A stretch of 64,000 nucleotides of DNA from NCBI RefSeq assembly GCF_000423105.1, contig NZ_KE383978.1:124001-188000 (forward strand). The letters run 5' to 3'. Source of the DNA: Halalkalibacillus halophilus DSM 18494 (GTDB taxonomy: Bacteria > Bacillota > Bacilli > Bacillales > Alkalibacillaceae). Each line of letters opens with the position of its first letter. Position 1 is the first letter of the stretch. Made by a program: the position numbers and the translations under genes. The notes under the pieces were generated by a model, which saw only the letters and a list, made by a program, of their open reading frames with translations, ran no database searches and was not told the DNA's origin. This document shows, in pieces, positions 16,992-25,551 of this stretch.

Positions 16992-17789
16992 TTGAAACAA
17001 CTACGATTATTTAGTGAGATAATAGTAAACCACCGTTTATTCCAACCATTTATTATTGCGTTAATCATTGTAAATTCAGTGATCGTGGGTATGGAAAGCT
17101 ACCGTGGGCTTTATGAAGCTTACGGGGATTGGTTTATCCGGATAGATACAATTATTTTAACCATATTTACAATAGAGATTTTATTGAAATTATTAGCATC
17201 CCGTCCGATGTATCACTTTTTTAAAGACGGATGGAACGTATTTGATTTCTTAATTGTTGCAGCAAGTTTTATTTTCATGGGATCACCATTCGTGACCGTA
17301 TTACGTATATTGCGTGTGTTACGTGTCTTCCGTACGATCTCAATGATTCCTTCCTTACGAAAAATGGTCAACGCATTAATTCTTACGTTGCCATCATTAG
17401 GAACGATTATGATCCTTTTAGGGATTATGTTTTACGTATTCAGTGTGATGGGAACGTTTTTGTTCCGCGATGTTGCACCAGAATACTTTGGCAATATCCA
17501 ACTAACCATGTTGACGCTTTTCCAAATCATCACGTTAGAATCATGGGCAAGTAATATTATGCGACCAGTACTAGCAGAATTGTGGTGGTCATGGATTTAC
17601 TTTATCGCCTTCGTGTTATCAGGAACATTTGTCGTCTTAAACCTATTTGTCGGTGTCATCGTAAATAACTTTGAGAAAATCGAGAAGATGGAAAACATGG
17701 ACGAAGAAAATCCTGATGAATTAGAAGATGAAGTGAAGTTACTTCGTAAAGAGATACGTGAATTGAAAGAGATTATGCGAGAGAAATAA
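16992..17789 (+). CDS. ncbA: NaChBac-type voltage-gated sodium channel
   Basis: A 265-residue, six-span channel subunit. The S4 segment has regularly spaced arginines (LRILRVLRVFRT). The pore loop is TLESWAS, the NaChBac sodium-selective filter. After S6 comes an acidic neck and a C-terminal coiled coil (EVKLLRKEIRELKEIM). The start is a TTG preceded by GGGGGAG. In alkaliphilic bacilli the homologue (NaVBP, ncbA) supports sodium re-entry for motility, chemotaxis and pH homeostasis. It is monocistronic, with its own terminator. Confidence 0.95.
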   Translation: MKQLRLFSEIIVNHRLFQPFIIALIIVNSVIVGMESYRGLYEAYGDWFIRIDTIILTIFTIEILLKLLASRPMYHFFKDGWNVFDFLIVAASFIFMGSPFVTVLRILRVLRVFRTISMIPSLRKMVNALILTLPSLGTIMILLGIMFYVFSVMGTFLFRDVAPEYFGNIQLTMLTLFQIITLESWASNIMRPVLAELWWSWIYFIAFVLSGTFVVLNLFVGVIVNNFEKIEKMENMDEENPDELEDEVKLLRKEIRELKEIMREK

Positions 17790-17792
17790 GGA

Positions 17793-17826
17793 AGCCAGCC
17801 GCTGTTAATAAATTGCGGCTGGCTTT
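17793..17826 (+). terminator. Intrinsic terminator of the sodium channel gene
   Basis: An 11-bp perfect stem (AAGCCAGCCGC / GCGGCTGGCTT) with a 12-base loop is followed by a short T-rich run. Confidence 0.85.
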
Positions 17827-17851
17827 TATATTGTGAAGTTTTACCTTAATG

Positions 17852-17956
17852 AGTAGAACATTTTCGAAAATGAGTAGAACAATCTCAATAACGAGTAGAA
17901 CATTTTCCATAAAGAGTAGAACAATCTCAATAATGAGTAGAACATCTCCTCAAATG
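17852..17956. repeat. Tandem array, exactly 21-bp period, 5 units (family b)
   Basis: Five consecutive 21-base units all begin GAGTAGAACA. Units 1 and 3 continue TTTTC and units 2 and 4 continue ATCTCAATAA, so two sub-types alternate; unit 5 is intermediate. The array fills most of the spacer between the sodium channel terminator and the convergent spore coat gene. Confidence 0.9.
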
Positions 17957-17964
17957 TAACTATT

Positions 17965-18585
17965 CTAGTGCTGTTGGGTGTTCGTTACGGTTTGATAACT
18001 ATTCAATAGCTCAGTCATTGTTTGATCGTCAAACTGAGGCACTTGGTAATAATTTTTCTCATTTTGATAAAGGAATGTTTCATATGCCATTTCACATAAG
18101 TTAGGCACACTGTCTTGGAACACGCGGCGCATCACCGGGTTGGTAGTCTCAAGTGCAGCTGTTGTACATGCCGTTGCACAAGCTTTTAGATGGCCAAGCA
18201 TAAAGCTCGAGTAGCACTGATCATCTAGTTGTTGTGGGTTTTGTTTCGGTTGTTGCGGTTGACTAGGTGTGAGACCGTATGTGACGTCATTCGCGGTTTC
18301 CATGTTATAGACAGAAGTTGTCTGTGGTGGTCGCTGGCCTGTTTGGTAAGCTTGCACCATAGTGTTGTACAGGTTGCTTAAGTATTCATACTGATTGGTC
18401 ATAATGCCTTGTAGTTGTTGGCATTGAACATTTTGTTCGTATAATTTGTAGTGTTCCATTGCTCCGATGAGTGTTCCAATTGTTTCATGTGCGTCGAAAA
18501 TTTCATGAGCACCATGACTTTTTTCCGTTGGTAAACTTTCGGATTGTTTTAGTTGATCGTTTGGGTTTTGATTTTGATGTTGCAT
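17965..18585 (-). CDS. Spore coat protein, CotF family
   Basis: A 206-residue protein rich in Gln, Asn and Tyr. It has two helical blocks of the coat F type (residues about 25-80 and 125-185) joined by a Pro/Gln linker. The second block holds DQCYSSFMLGHLKACATACT and ends with YQVPQFDDQT. This indicates an endospore former. The ATG at 18585 is chosen because the first ATG, at 18591, lies inside the AAAGGAGG site. It stands alone between two repeat arrays. Confidence 0.85.
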   Translation of the reverse strand: MQHQNQNPNDQLKQSESLPTEKSHGAHEIFDAHETIGTLIGAMEHYKLYEQNVQCQQLQGIMTNQYEYLSNLYNTMVQAYQTGQRPPQTTSVYNMETANDVTYGLTPSQPQQPKQNPQQLDDQCYSSFMLGHLKACATACTTAALETTNPVMRRVFQDSVPNLCEMAYETFLYQNEKNYYQVPQFDDQTMTELLNSYQTVTNTQQH

Positions 18586-18731
18586 ATTCATCCTCCTTTA
18601 ATTTGACTACGCTACTAGCATGGCAACTTTATGGAAAAATATGCACGGTTGATTTAATAAAATAATTAGTGATTTGGAAATAGAGGTTTACCGAGGAGAA
18701 ATCAAACTTATAAATAAGTAGAGTTATGTAC

Positions 18732-18888
18732 GAAACTTGAGAAGTATTCACTAAACTCAAAAGATATGTTCGAACATTTCTAGTTAACGTCTAAAATGTC
18801 CAAGTTAAGCGCTAAACTCGAGGAGATATGCTCCATTGTCAGGACTTAACGACGAAACTCGCCTGATATGCACAAAACTCATATTAAC
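18732..18888. repeat. Degenerate tandem array, 19-21 bp period, about 7-8 units (family c)
   Basis: Units starting at an AAACTC or AAATGTC core repeat every 19-21 bases. One sub-type carries GATATG (for example the AAACTC unit with AAAGATATGTTCG) and the other AGTTAACG or CTTAACG. The 362-base spacer between mccB and the coat gene holds little else apart from the mccB terminator. The same family appears inverted at 43.6-43.8 kb. Confidence 0.7.
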
Positions 18889-18905
18889 AATTTCAAACAC
18901 AAAAA

Positions 18906-18940
18906 AAGCACACCAACCTTTTCAAAAAGTTGGTGTGCTT
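18906..18940 (-). terminator. Intrinsic terminator after mccB
   Basis: A 12-bp perfect stem (AAGCACACCAAC / GTTGGTGTGCTT) runs into a seven-base T tract on the minus strand. Confidence 0.9.
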
Positions 18941-18947
18941 GCATCGG

Positions 18948-20084
18948 TTAATCTAATGCATGTTTTAAATCTTCTACTAAATCTTCTGCATCTTCAATTC
19001 CTACTGAAATACGAATTAATCCATCCGAGATACCTAACTCTAGTCGGCGGTCGTGAGGGATCGATGCGTGTGTCATACGAGCTGGCACGGAAATTAAGCT
19101 TTCCACTGCTCCTAAGCTTTCTGCTAAAGTAAAGTAGCGAACTTTGCTCAATACTTCATCTGCCTTTTCCGCTGAACCAACATCGAAGGAAACCATAGCT
19201 CCGAAACCATTCGATTGCTTTTGAGCGACATCATGCCCGGCATGACTACTAATCCCAGGATAGAATACTTTTTCTACTGTAGGGTGTTGTTGCAACAATT
19301 CAATTACGGATTTCGTGTTTTCTTCGTGCTCTTCCATACGAATTCCTAGGGTTTTCATCCCGCGCATCAGTAACCATGAGTCTTGTGGTCCTAAGATGGC
19401 ACCAGAAGAGTTTTGAATAAAGTGTAAGTCTTCTCCAAGTTGGTCATTATTTACGACAACTAATCCGGCTACGACATCACTGTGACCACCTAAGTATTTC
19501 GTGGCACTGTGCAAGACAATGTCTGCACCGTGGTCAATCGGGTTTTGGAAATAAGGTGTTGTAAATGTATTATCCACAATCAGCAATAAATCATTTGCTT
19601 TAGCTACGTCAGCTGTTGCTTGAATATCTGTTACTTTTAGAAGGGGATTCGTCGGTGTTTCCACAAAAATAGCGCGCGTATTATCTTGAATCGCCGCTTT
19701 TGTTTCTTCTACATTACTTGTATCAACAAAAGTAGAGCTAATTCCAAGTCGATTCAACACACTAGTCATCACGCGGTACGTTCCACCATATACATCATCT
19801 GTAAATACGACGTGATCGCCACTATTAAATAACATCATTGTGGACGTGATTGCTGCCATTCCTGATCCAAAAGCAAATCCACGCACGCCATTTTCCACAT
19901 CTTTAATTAATTCTTCTAATGCATGGCGTGTCGGATTTCCGGTACGGGAGTATTCATACCCCTGTCGCAGGCCGCCGATCCCATCTTGTTTATACGTACT
20001 AACTTGATATATCGGTGTGGAAACTGCACCCGTTTGCTCGTCACCAACAATGCCGCCATGAATCATTTGAGTTTTTTTACGCAT
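18948..20084 (-). CDS. mccB: Cystathionine gamma-lyase / homocysteine gamma-lyase MccB
   Basis: A 378-residue PLP enzyme of the Cys/Met metabolism family with the Schiff-base lysine in HSATKYLGGHSD and the substrate-loop segment EYSRTGNPTR. It starts three bases after mccA. The context yrrT-luxS-mccA-mccB matches the methionine-to-cysteine conversion operon of Bacillus. There MccB cleaves cystathionine to cysteine, ammonia and 2-oxobutyrate. Full length, with normal catalytic residues. Confidence 0.92.
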   Translation of the reverse strand: MRKKTQMIHGGIVGDEQTGAVSTPIYQVSTYKQDGIGGLRQGYEYSRTGNPTRHALEELIKDVENGVRGFAFGSGMAAITSTMMLFNSGDHVVFTDDVYGGTYRVMTSVLNRLGISSTFVDTSNVEETKAAIQDNTRAIFVETPTNPLLKVTDIQATADVAKANDLLLIVDNTFTTPYFQNPIDHGADIVLHSATKYLGGHSDVVAGLVVVNNDQLGEDLHFIQNSSGAILGPQDSWLLMRGMKTLGIRMEEHEENTKSVIELLQQHPTVEKVFYPGISSHAGHDVAQKQSNGFGAMVSFDVGSAEKADEVLSKVRYFTLAESLGAVESLISVPARMTHASIPHDRRLELGISDGLIRISVGIEDAEDLVEDLKHALD

Positions 20085-20087
20085 AAA

Positions 20088-21011
20088 TTATTCCCATCCT
20101 TCATATACATTTTGACTTAAGTAACGCTCGCTACTATCAGGGAAGACGGTCACGATATGGCTTCCAGGCTTAGCGACTTTCGCTTCATTTAAGGCTGCTT
20201 GAAAGGCTGCGCCAGAAGAACTGGCCACTAATAACCCTTCTTTTTGAGCGATATATTTCATTTGCTTAAAAGCAGTTTCATCGGAAATCGTGTGGATCCC
20301 ATCAAAATAATTCGTATCCATATAAAAAGGTAAGAACTCCATGCCAATGCCTTCTGTTGCATGTGGCCCAGCAGCTCCCCCGTTTAGAATCGATCCTTCT
20401 GGTTCCACGATTACCGTTTTAATATTAGTATTTTGTTCTTTAAAGTATTTAGCACTACCCATGAAAGTTCCACCAGTACCTGCTCCAGCTACAAATACAT
20501 CGATTTCCCCGTTTAAATCTTCATAAATTTCTGGTGCTAACGTTTTATAATACGTATTTGGATTCGCCTCATTATTAAATTGAGCAGGGGAGAAGGCGTT
20601 TTCCATCGATGCTTGTAATTCTTCTGACTTATCGATTGCACCTTTCATACCAAGCTCGGTTGGTGTGTTTACCACTTCAGCACCCAATGCCCGCATTAAC
20701 GTTTGCTTTTCCATACTGAATTTTTGAGGAACGACAAATATGACACGAAAACCTTGGTTTACAGCCGCCAAAGCAAGCCCAATCCCAGTATTTCCTGCGG
20801 TTGGCTCGATGATCGTACCGCCTGGAGACAGTTGACCGCTAGATAGTGCATCTTCTAAAAGCTCCACACCTAGACGATCCTTCACACTACCGCCAGGGTT
20901 CATAAATTCTAGCTTCGCAAATAGTCGACATCCATTAGGAATGTCGACATTTGTTAGTTCCATTAAAGGCGTTTTGCCAATTAAATCTTGCACACGTGTT
21001 ACATAGCCCAT
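20088..21011 (-). CDS. mccA: Cystathionine beta-synthase (O-acetylserine-dependent) MccA
   Basis: A 307-residue fold-type II PLP enzyme with the lysine in NPGGSVKDRLG, the phosphate-binding TAGNTG and a GAGTGGTFMG loop. In Bacillus MccA condenses O-acetylserine with homocysteine to cystathionine. The ATG at 21011 is one base after the luxS stop and has GAGGAACAG as its site inside luxS, so the longer frame to 21047 is not used. The neighbouring mccB supports this role over cysteine synthase, which cysK at 28.6 kb provides. Confidence 0.92.
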   Translation of the reverse strand: MGYVTRVQDLIGKTPLMELTNVDIPNGCRLFAKLEFMNPGGSVKDRLGVELLEDALSSGQLSPGGTIIEPTAGNTGIGLALAAVNQGFRVIFVVPQKFSMEKQTLMRALGAEVVNTPTELGMKGAIDKSEELQASMENAFSPAQFNNEANPNTYYKTLAPEIYEDLNGEIDVFVAGAGTGGTFMGSAKYFKEQNTNIKTVIVEPEGSILNGGAAGPHATEGIGMEFLPFYMDTNYFDGIHTISDETAFKQMKYIAQKEGLLVASSSGAAFQAALNEAKVAKPGSHIVTVFPDSSERYLSQNVYEGWE

Positions 21012-21012
21012 C

Positions 21013-21486
21013 TTACTGTTCCTCACCGAAAACATCATGCCATTCATCTTTGTGTTCTAGCATTTCTCGTGCGATTTCTTTTGCACCCTCTAAGCTATGA
21101 TTGGCAGCCCAACCACATTGTACTTCATTACAAGCAGGAACTTCATCAGCTGCTAATACGTCTTGAAGTGTTTTTTCTAACGCTTCTGCAACTTCATCAT
21201 AATTATCATGGTTTAAAACTGCTAAATAGAATCCAGTTTGGCATCCCATAGGTCCAATATCTATGACGTTTTCCATATGGTTTCGAATGTTTTCTGCCAT
21301 GAGGTGTTCTATTGAGTGTAATCCGTCCATTTTCATGTGTGCTTTATTAGGTTGTTTGAAACGAATATCATACTTATGAATGGTATCTCCGTTCGCTCCT
21401 TCAGTAATCCCTACTAAGCGTACATAAGGTGCTTTTACTTTTGTGTGATCGAGATTAAAGCTTTCTACGTTCATTTTCTTCGCCAT
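21013..21486 (-). CDS. luxS: S-ribosylhomocysteine lyase LuxS
   Basis: A 157-residue metalloenzyme with the metal ligands in HSIEHLMAE (HxxEH) and the later Cys in [22 protein letters not shown] is also conserved. It splits S-ribosylhomocysteine into homocysteine and the AI-2 precursor. Here it sits inside the yrrT-mccAB operon, so its homocysteine feeds directly into MccA. No mtnN (nucleosidase) gene lies in this operon. Confidence 0.97.
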   Translation of the reverse strand: MAKKMNVESFNLDHTKVKAPYVRLVGITEGANGDTIHKYDIRFKQPNKAHMKMDGLHSIEHLMAENIRNHMENVIDIGPMGCQTGFYLAVLNHDNYDEVAEALEKTLQDVLAADEVPACNEVQCGWAANHSLEGAKEIAREMLEHKDEWHDVFGEEQ

Positions 21487-21533
21487 AAATAAATTCCCCT
21501 TTCAAAATTCTTCTTACTATCATGATAACGTAA

Positions 21534-22169
21534 TTATATTTTTTTAGCATGAATGAGCCATACAAAGTCATTTAATTGTTCAAATTCTACTTTGAATCCA
21601 TTTTCCTCTAATAATTCCTGCATCACTGGAAGAGTTGTGTAGTACTCACGCTCTAAATCCTCAGCAAGATCGTGAAACCCTTGTAGTTTCGCTTCTTCAA
21701 TGATCTCATCATACGCCGACTGATCCAAAAACATCGTATCTGCAAAGACAATTTGCCCATTTTCATTTAAAAATCTATAGTAACTAGCAAATGCTTCCCC
21801 TTTTTCTTCATCTGTCAAATGGTGAAAAGCGTAGGAACTAACGATTGTTTCTGCCCCTGCTACTTGAGGATAATTCATAAAATCTCCATCATGAACAGTA
21901 ATCATAGGGAATCTAAATTGTGCTTTCTTTCGCATGCTTGTATTGGGTTCAATAGGAATAACATTTTGTGTGTTTGATAGTAATTTTTCCGTTAAATTAC
22001 CTGTTCCACATCCAAATTCTAGTGTTACTCCAGTAGCGAGTGTAGCTACTCTTTCTAATATATAATCATAACGTGCAAACACACGCTTATATTGCTCATT
22101 TTCTCCATGCACCGTGTCGTCATACGTGTCTGCCCACGTATCAAAAATATGCATAAATTCACGACCCAT
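21534..22169 (-). CDS. yrrT: SAM-dependent methyltransferase YrrT
   Basis: A 211-residue class I methyltransferase with motif I LEFGCGTGNLTEKLL and a following acidic strand (VIPIEPN). The start FDTWADTYDDTVHG is typical of YrrT, first gene of the Bacillus methionine-to-cysteine operon. The ATG at 22169 has GAGGTGAG five bases upstream. It is followed by luxS after 47 bases. The natural substrate is not established. Confidence 0.88.
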   Translation of the reverse strand: MGREFMHIFDTWADTYDDTVHGENEQYKRVFARYDYILERVATLATGVTLEFGCGTGNLTEKLLSNTQNVIPIEPNTSMRKKAQFRFPMITVHDGDFMNYPQVAGAETIVSSYAFHHLTDEEKGEAFASYYRFLNENGQIVFADTMFLDQSAYDEIIEEAKLQGFHDLAEDLEREYYTTLPVMQELLEENGFKVEFEQLNDFVWLIHAKKI

Positions 22170-22223
22170 GCGGACTCACCTCTAATATTAAGTTTTCCTA
22201 CCTATTTAGTAAGGATTAAGGTT

Positions 22224-22253
22224 ATTATATCATGTTTGGTCTTGTCACGGCAA
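22224..22253 (-). promoter_or_regulatory. Candidate promoter of the yrrT operon
   Basis: On the minus strand TTGCCG and TATAAT are separated by 18 bases, immediately downstream of the pdxK terminator and about 55 bases before the yrrT start codon. In Bacillus this operon is repressed by CymR; I could not identify a convincing CymR site. Confidence 0.6.
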
Positions 22254-22257
22254 AAAA

Positions 22258-22287
22258 AATAGCCCATTTTTTATAAAATGGGCTATT
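22258..22287 (-). terminator. Intrinsic terminator after pdxK
   Basis: A 13-bp perfect stem (AATAGCCCATTTT / AAAATGGGCTATT) is followed on the minus strand by a T tract. On the minus strand it lies just past the stop of pdxK. Confidence 0.75.
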
Positions 22288-22302
22288 GCCTACTAAGGTT
22301 AT

Positions 22303-23097
22303 TTAAACGCGATTTGCGTATGCATTTACTGAGCCAACGTATTGATTTAATTCAAACCCCTGCTGAATCGCTTTGGAGATGAATTTTTTTGCTAACTTCA
22401 TTGCTTCATTTGGATCTTTTCCTTGAGCAGTATAAGCAGCAATTGCAGAAGCAAACGTGCACCCAGCTCCATGCGTGTAATTTGTTTTGACAATATCATT
22501 TTCAAAAGTAACGAATTCTTCTCCGTCATAATACACGTCAATTGCTCGTTGTTCGTCCACGTCAGGCCCACCTTTAACAATGACATGTTTTGCACCTAAG
22601 TCATGAATACGTTTTGCAGCTTCTTTCATCTCTTCCACACTAGATATAAGAGGCATTTCCGCCAACTGACTTGCCTCAAAAAGGTTAGGAGTTGTAATAT
22701 AAGCTTTTGGTACCAACACTTCACGCAGCGCCTTAGCGTTTTCAGGGTGAAGAGGTTCATCCTGTCCTTTACAAGCTAAAACCGGATCGACAACTGCTTT
22801 TAAATCATACTTTTCAATCGTGTCAGCTGCAAAATGAATAATCTCTTCTGTTGGAAGCATTCCCGTTTTCATCAAATCAACACCAACACCATCTAAGATC
22901 GTTTTGACTTGTGCTTTAACTGTAGATGTTTCCATCGGATAAACTTCATGCGCCCAATCTTTCTCAGGATTTTGCGCAACAATCGTTGTTAAAGCTGTCA
23001 TGCCATAAACACCGATTTCTTGATATGCTTTCAAGTCGGCCTGGATTCCAGCGCCGCCACTTGTATCTGAACCTGCTAATACAAATATCTTTTTCAT
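22303..23097 (-). CDS. pdxK: Pyridoxine/pyridoxal/pyridoxamine kinase PdxK
   Basis: A 264-residue ribokinase-fold enzyme beginning LAGSDTSGGAGIQADLK and ending with the anion-hole motif THGAGCTFASAI, whose Cys belongs to the B. subtilis PdxK/ThiD-like kinases. VYGMTALTTIVAQNP matches the PdxK branch better than ThiD. It salvages vitamin B6, the cofactor of several neighbouring enzymes (MccA, MccB, CysK, KynU). The ATG has GTGAGGG upstream. On the minus strand its stop is followed by a terminator, after which the yrrT promoter and operon begin. Confidence 0.88.
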   Translation of the reverse strand: MKKIFVLAGSDTSGGAGIQADLKAYQEIGVYGMTALTTIVAQNPEKDWAHEVYPMETSTVKAQVKTILDGVGVDLMKTGMLPTEEIIHFAADTIEKYDLKAVVDPVLACKGQDEPLHPENAKALREVLVPKAYITTPNLFEASQLAEMPLISSVEEMKEAAKRIHDLGAKHVIVKGGPDVDEQRAIDVYYDGEEFVTFENDIVKTNYTHGAGCTFASAIAAYTAQGKDPNEAMKLAKKFISKAIQQGFELNQYVGSVNAYANRV

Positions 23098-23173
23098 GAT
23101 AAACCCTCACTTTCAATTTCCATTCCAACGTCTATTTTAACCTTGAGTCCATTTTAGAAGCAAATGTGAAAGT

Positions 23174-24412
23174 CTAGTAGGTCGACTTGGAATTCAAGGT
23201 TGCTTTCGATTGATTTTGTTCCTCTTTGTATTTCGTATAAAGTAATGCTAGACCGCACAGTAGTAATAGAATACTAGTCACATAGAAGACAGAAGCGATT
23301 CCAAAATAACCAGCAACGACACCACCCATGACAGGTCCAATCACATTTCCTAAAAATCTCAGACTTGTATTATACCCGAGAATTTCCCCTTGAATAGCAA
23401 TCGGTGCCACTTGTCGCATGTAAGCCATTCGGATAGGGATAATACCTCCAAGTGTGACTCCGAGTAGAAATCTTAGGATGACAAGCTGCCACACATTAGT
23501 GACGAGTGCGCCAGGGAAGTAGACCACTGCTGCTAGTATTAACAGGAGGATCAAAATTTTATCATAACCAACCCTGTCGGCAATCATCCCCCACCTCCGA
23601 GTCATTAAGAGATTACCAAGTCCCGTAATGGAAAAGGCAATACCCGAGATCAGAGCAAGGTTGGCGGGACCGTTCAATTCACTAACGTAGAGTGCTAGAA
23701 TCGGTTGCACAGCAAAGTGAGCTACTTGAATGAACATCGACACGATAATGACCATTAAAAGCATTGGTCTAGTAATGATATGTTGTAGCACTTCACGTTT
23801 CGAATAATGTTCCTTGTCGCTCTTTTCTCCATCTAAACGGTATTCTTTTAAGCCTAACAAGACAAATAGTCCTGCTAGAAAAAGTGCGACAGAAGTGTAT
23901 TGGAACGTTTCCGCAAATCCAATCCAGTCAGCAAGTACACCACCTAATAACGGTCCCATTAGTGTTCCAGTAACTGTTCCCGTTTGAAGCGTTCCTAATA
24001 CTCGTCCGGATATTCCTTTAGGTGTTTGCGTAGAGACCAGTGCTTGGGAAGTGGAAATGAACCCCGCGAAGATCCCCATTACTAAACGCAAAAGGAATAG
24101 TTGAATAACGGAGGTAACAAACCCCATTAAAAAGACGGATAAAGCTAAGCCAAAGCCCATCATCACAAGGATAGGCTTTCGCCCAAATTTATCACCGATT
24201 CTTCCCCAAATAGGTGAGAAGACAAAAGCAGTTAGGAACGTAATCGCAAATGTCCAACCTGCCCAGTTTCGTACATATGTTTCTGAAAAATCACCGAATG
24301 TCTCTATGTACAAAGACAAAAACGGCATTACCATTGTCATGCTGCCCGCAATAAAAAAATTGGCGAACCACATGATCGCCAAATTCCGCTTCGCAAGTTT
24401 TTCTTGATCCAC
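23174..24412 (-). CDS. MFS multidrug efflux transporter
   Basis: A 412-residue, 12-span major facilitator. It has motif A GRIGDKFGRKPILV between spans 2 and 3 and a motif-C-like region (GTVTGTLMGPLLGGVLAD) in span 5, both typical of DHA1 drug-proton antiporters. The start is a GTG with GAAGGG upstream. It is monocistronic; the substrate cannot be read from sequence. Confidence 0.88.
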   Translation of the reverse strand: MDQEKLAKRNLAIMWFANFFIAGSMTMVMPFLSLYIETFGDFSETYVRNWAGWTFAITFLTAFVFSPIWGRIGDKFGRKPILVMMGFGLALSVFLMGFVTSVIQLFLLRLVMGIFAGFISTSQALVSTQTPKGISGRVLGTLQTGTVTGTLMGPLLGGVLADWIGFAETFQYTSVALFLAGLFVLLGLKEYRLDGEKSDKEHYSKREVLQHIITRPMLLMVIIVSMFIQVAHFAVQPILALYVSELNGPANLALISGIAFSITGLGNLLMTRRWGMIADRVGYDKILILLLILAAVVYFPGALVTNVWQLVILRFLLGVTLGGIIPIRMAYMRQVAPIAIQGEILGYNTSLRFLGNVIGPVMGGVVAGYFGIASVFYVTSILLLLCGLALLYTKYKEEQNQSKATLNSKSTY

Positions 24413-24568
24413 AATGACCCTTCTTTCTAATCTTTCGCTTATCGTTTATTTCGTTAGTCTAAATATATCAAATTTTAGTAGAATTGTCGAATGGACTGTT
24501 TGATAGGGAGGGGAGAGGTTTTGGAAGAAGATGAGGGAATTCTAAGATGAGCGCCATTGCTAGATTTG

Positions 24569-24722
24569 TGGATATATGACGAGTTTTCTTGATATATTAG
24601 GACTTTTATGGATAAATCAATGACTTTCGTGGATAAGTAGTGGGTATTTCTGAATATAATAAATTTCTCGTGGATAAGGGGTGAGTTTTCTGGATATCTA
24701 AAGACTTTTCTGGATATCACGC
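24569..24722. repeat. Degenerate tandem array, 20-21 bp period, about 7-8 units (family d)
   Basis: Units starting TGGATA and ending in ACTTTTC or GTTTTCT recur every 20 or 21 bases. The reverse complement (TATCCAGAAAAGT) matches the array at 58.4 kb, so both belong to one family in opposite orientation. The array lies in the 395-base spacer between the iron-importer terminator and the MFS start. A short open frame through it (24475-24729) looks spurious. Confidence 0.85.
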
Positions 24723-24773
24723 TTCGCAAGTTTTATACGAATTCTCACTATCATGCAGTTGATCTCATAAAAA

Positions 24774-24801
24774 AGCGCAACCTCACAACTGAGGTCACGC
24801 T
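24774..24801 (-). terminator. Intrinsic terminator of the fbpABC operon
   Basis: On the minus strand AGCGTGACCTCA pairs fully (two G-U pairs) with TGAGGTTGCGCT over a four-base loop, followed by six Ts. Confidence 0.9.
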
Positions 24802-24807
24802 CGACAA

Positions 24808-25545
24808 TTATACTCTAGATAATACGCGTGGTTTCACTGCTAAACGTTCAGAGAAACTACAATCCGTACCGAAAATTTCATTTGGAGTTCCTAGGTCAGC
24901 AATTTCTCCGCTACGTAAGACGACAATTCGATCAGCCAGCGCTTGAGAATCGTCCTGGTCGTGCGTTACGAAGATCGAAGTAACACCAGTAGATTTTAGA
25001 ATGCGACGGAGCTCTTCACGAATTCTAATTTGTAAGTCGGCATCTAAATTACTGAATGGTTCATCAAATAGTAAGAGCTTAGGTTTCGGAGCCAATGCTC
25101 TAGCTAAGGCGACACGTTGCTGTTGTCCACCACTTAATTCGAAAGGGTAACGTTTTCTGTAATCTTGTAAATTAACAAGTTCTAAAACTTCTAAGACGCG
25201 CTGTTTCTTCTCTTTACGTGACCACTTCTGTAAACCGAATTTAATATTTTCTTCTACAGTCATATGTGGAAAGAGGGCATAATCTTGAAACACCATTCCA
25301 ACCCCGCGTTTTTCCGGTTGGGTGAAGGTAGAATTACTACACATACAGTGATCGCCTACCATAATATTTCCGCTTGTTGGCATCTCAAGTCCTGCGATGA
25401 GACGAAGAATTGTACTTTTTCCACTCCCAGATTCACCAAGGATCGAAATAATTTCTCCTTGATCAATGGTCAGGTTGAAATCTTTAATTGTTTGTTCGTC
25501 AGCACCTTGGTAATTAAATGCTAAGTTACGTATATGAATGAACAT
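24808..25545 (-). CDS. fbpC: Iron(III) ABC importer ATP-binding protein
   Basis: A 245-residue ABC ATPase with Walker [10 protein letters not shown], signature [16 protein letters not shown] and Walker B LLLFDEP. The stretch MVFQDYALFPHMTV is typical of the CUT1/FbpC branch. It is shorter than FbpC proteins with a full regulatory C-terminus and keeps only about 30 residues after the H-loop region. It follows the permease gene by six bases with an AAGGAG site. Confidence 0.88.
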   Translation of the reverse strand: MFIHIRNLAFNYQGADEQTIKDFNLTIDQGEIISILGESGSGKSTILRLIAGLEMPTSGNIMVGDHCMCSNSTFTQPEKRGVGMVFQDYALFPHMTVEENIKFGLQKWSRKEKKQRVLEVLELVNLQDYRKRYPFELSGGQQQRVALARALAPKPKLLLFDEPFSNLDADLQIRIREELRRILKSTGVTSIFVTHDQDDSQALADRIVVLRSGEIADLGTPNEIFGTDCSFSERLAVKPRVLSRV

Positions 25546-25551
25546 ATCACA

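Noticed and set aside
22170..22223. CymR operator or SAM riboswitch before yrrT
   Set aside because: The leader is too short for an S-box, and I could not match a CymR consensus with confidence.
24475..24729. An 84-residue minus-strand protein
   Set aside because: It is a translation of array d, with no start signal and no family similarity.
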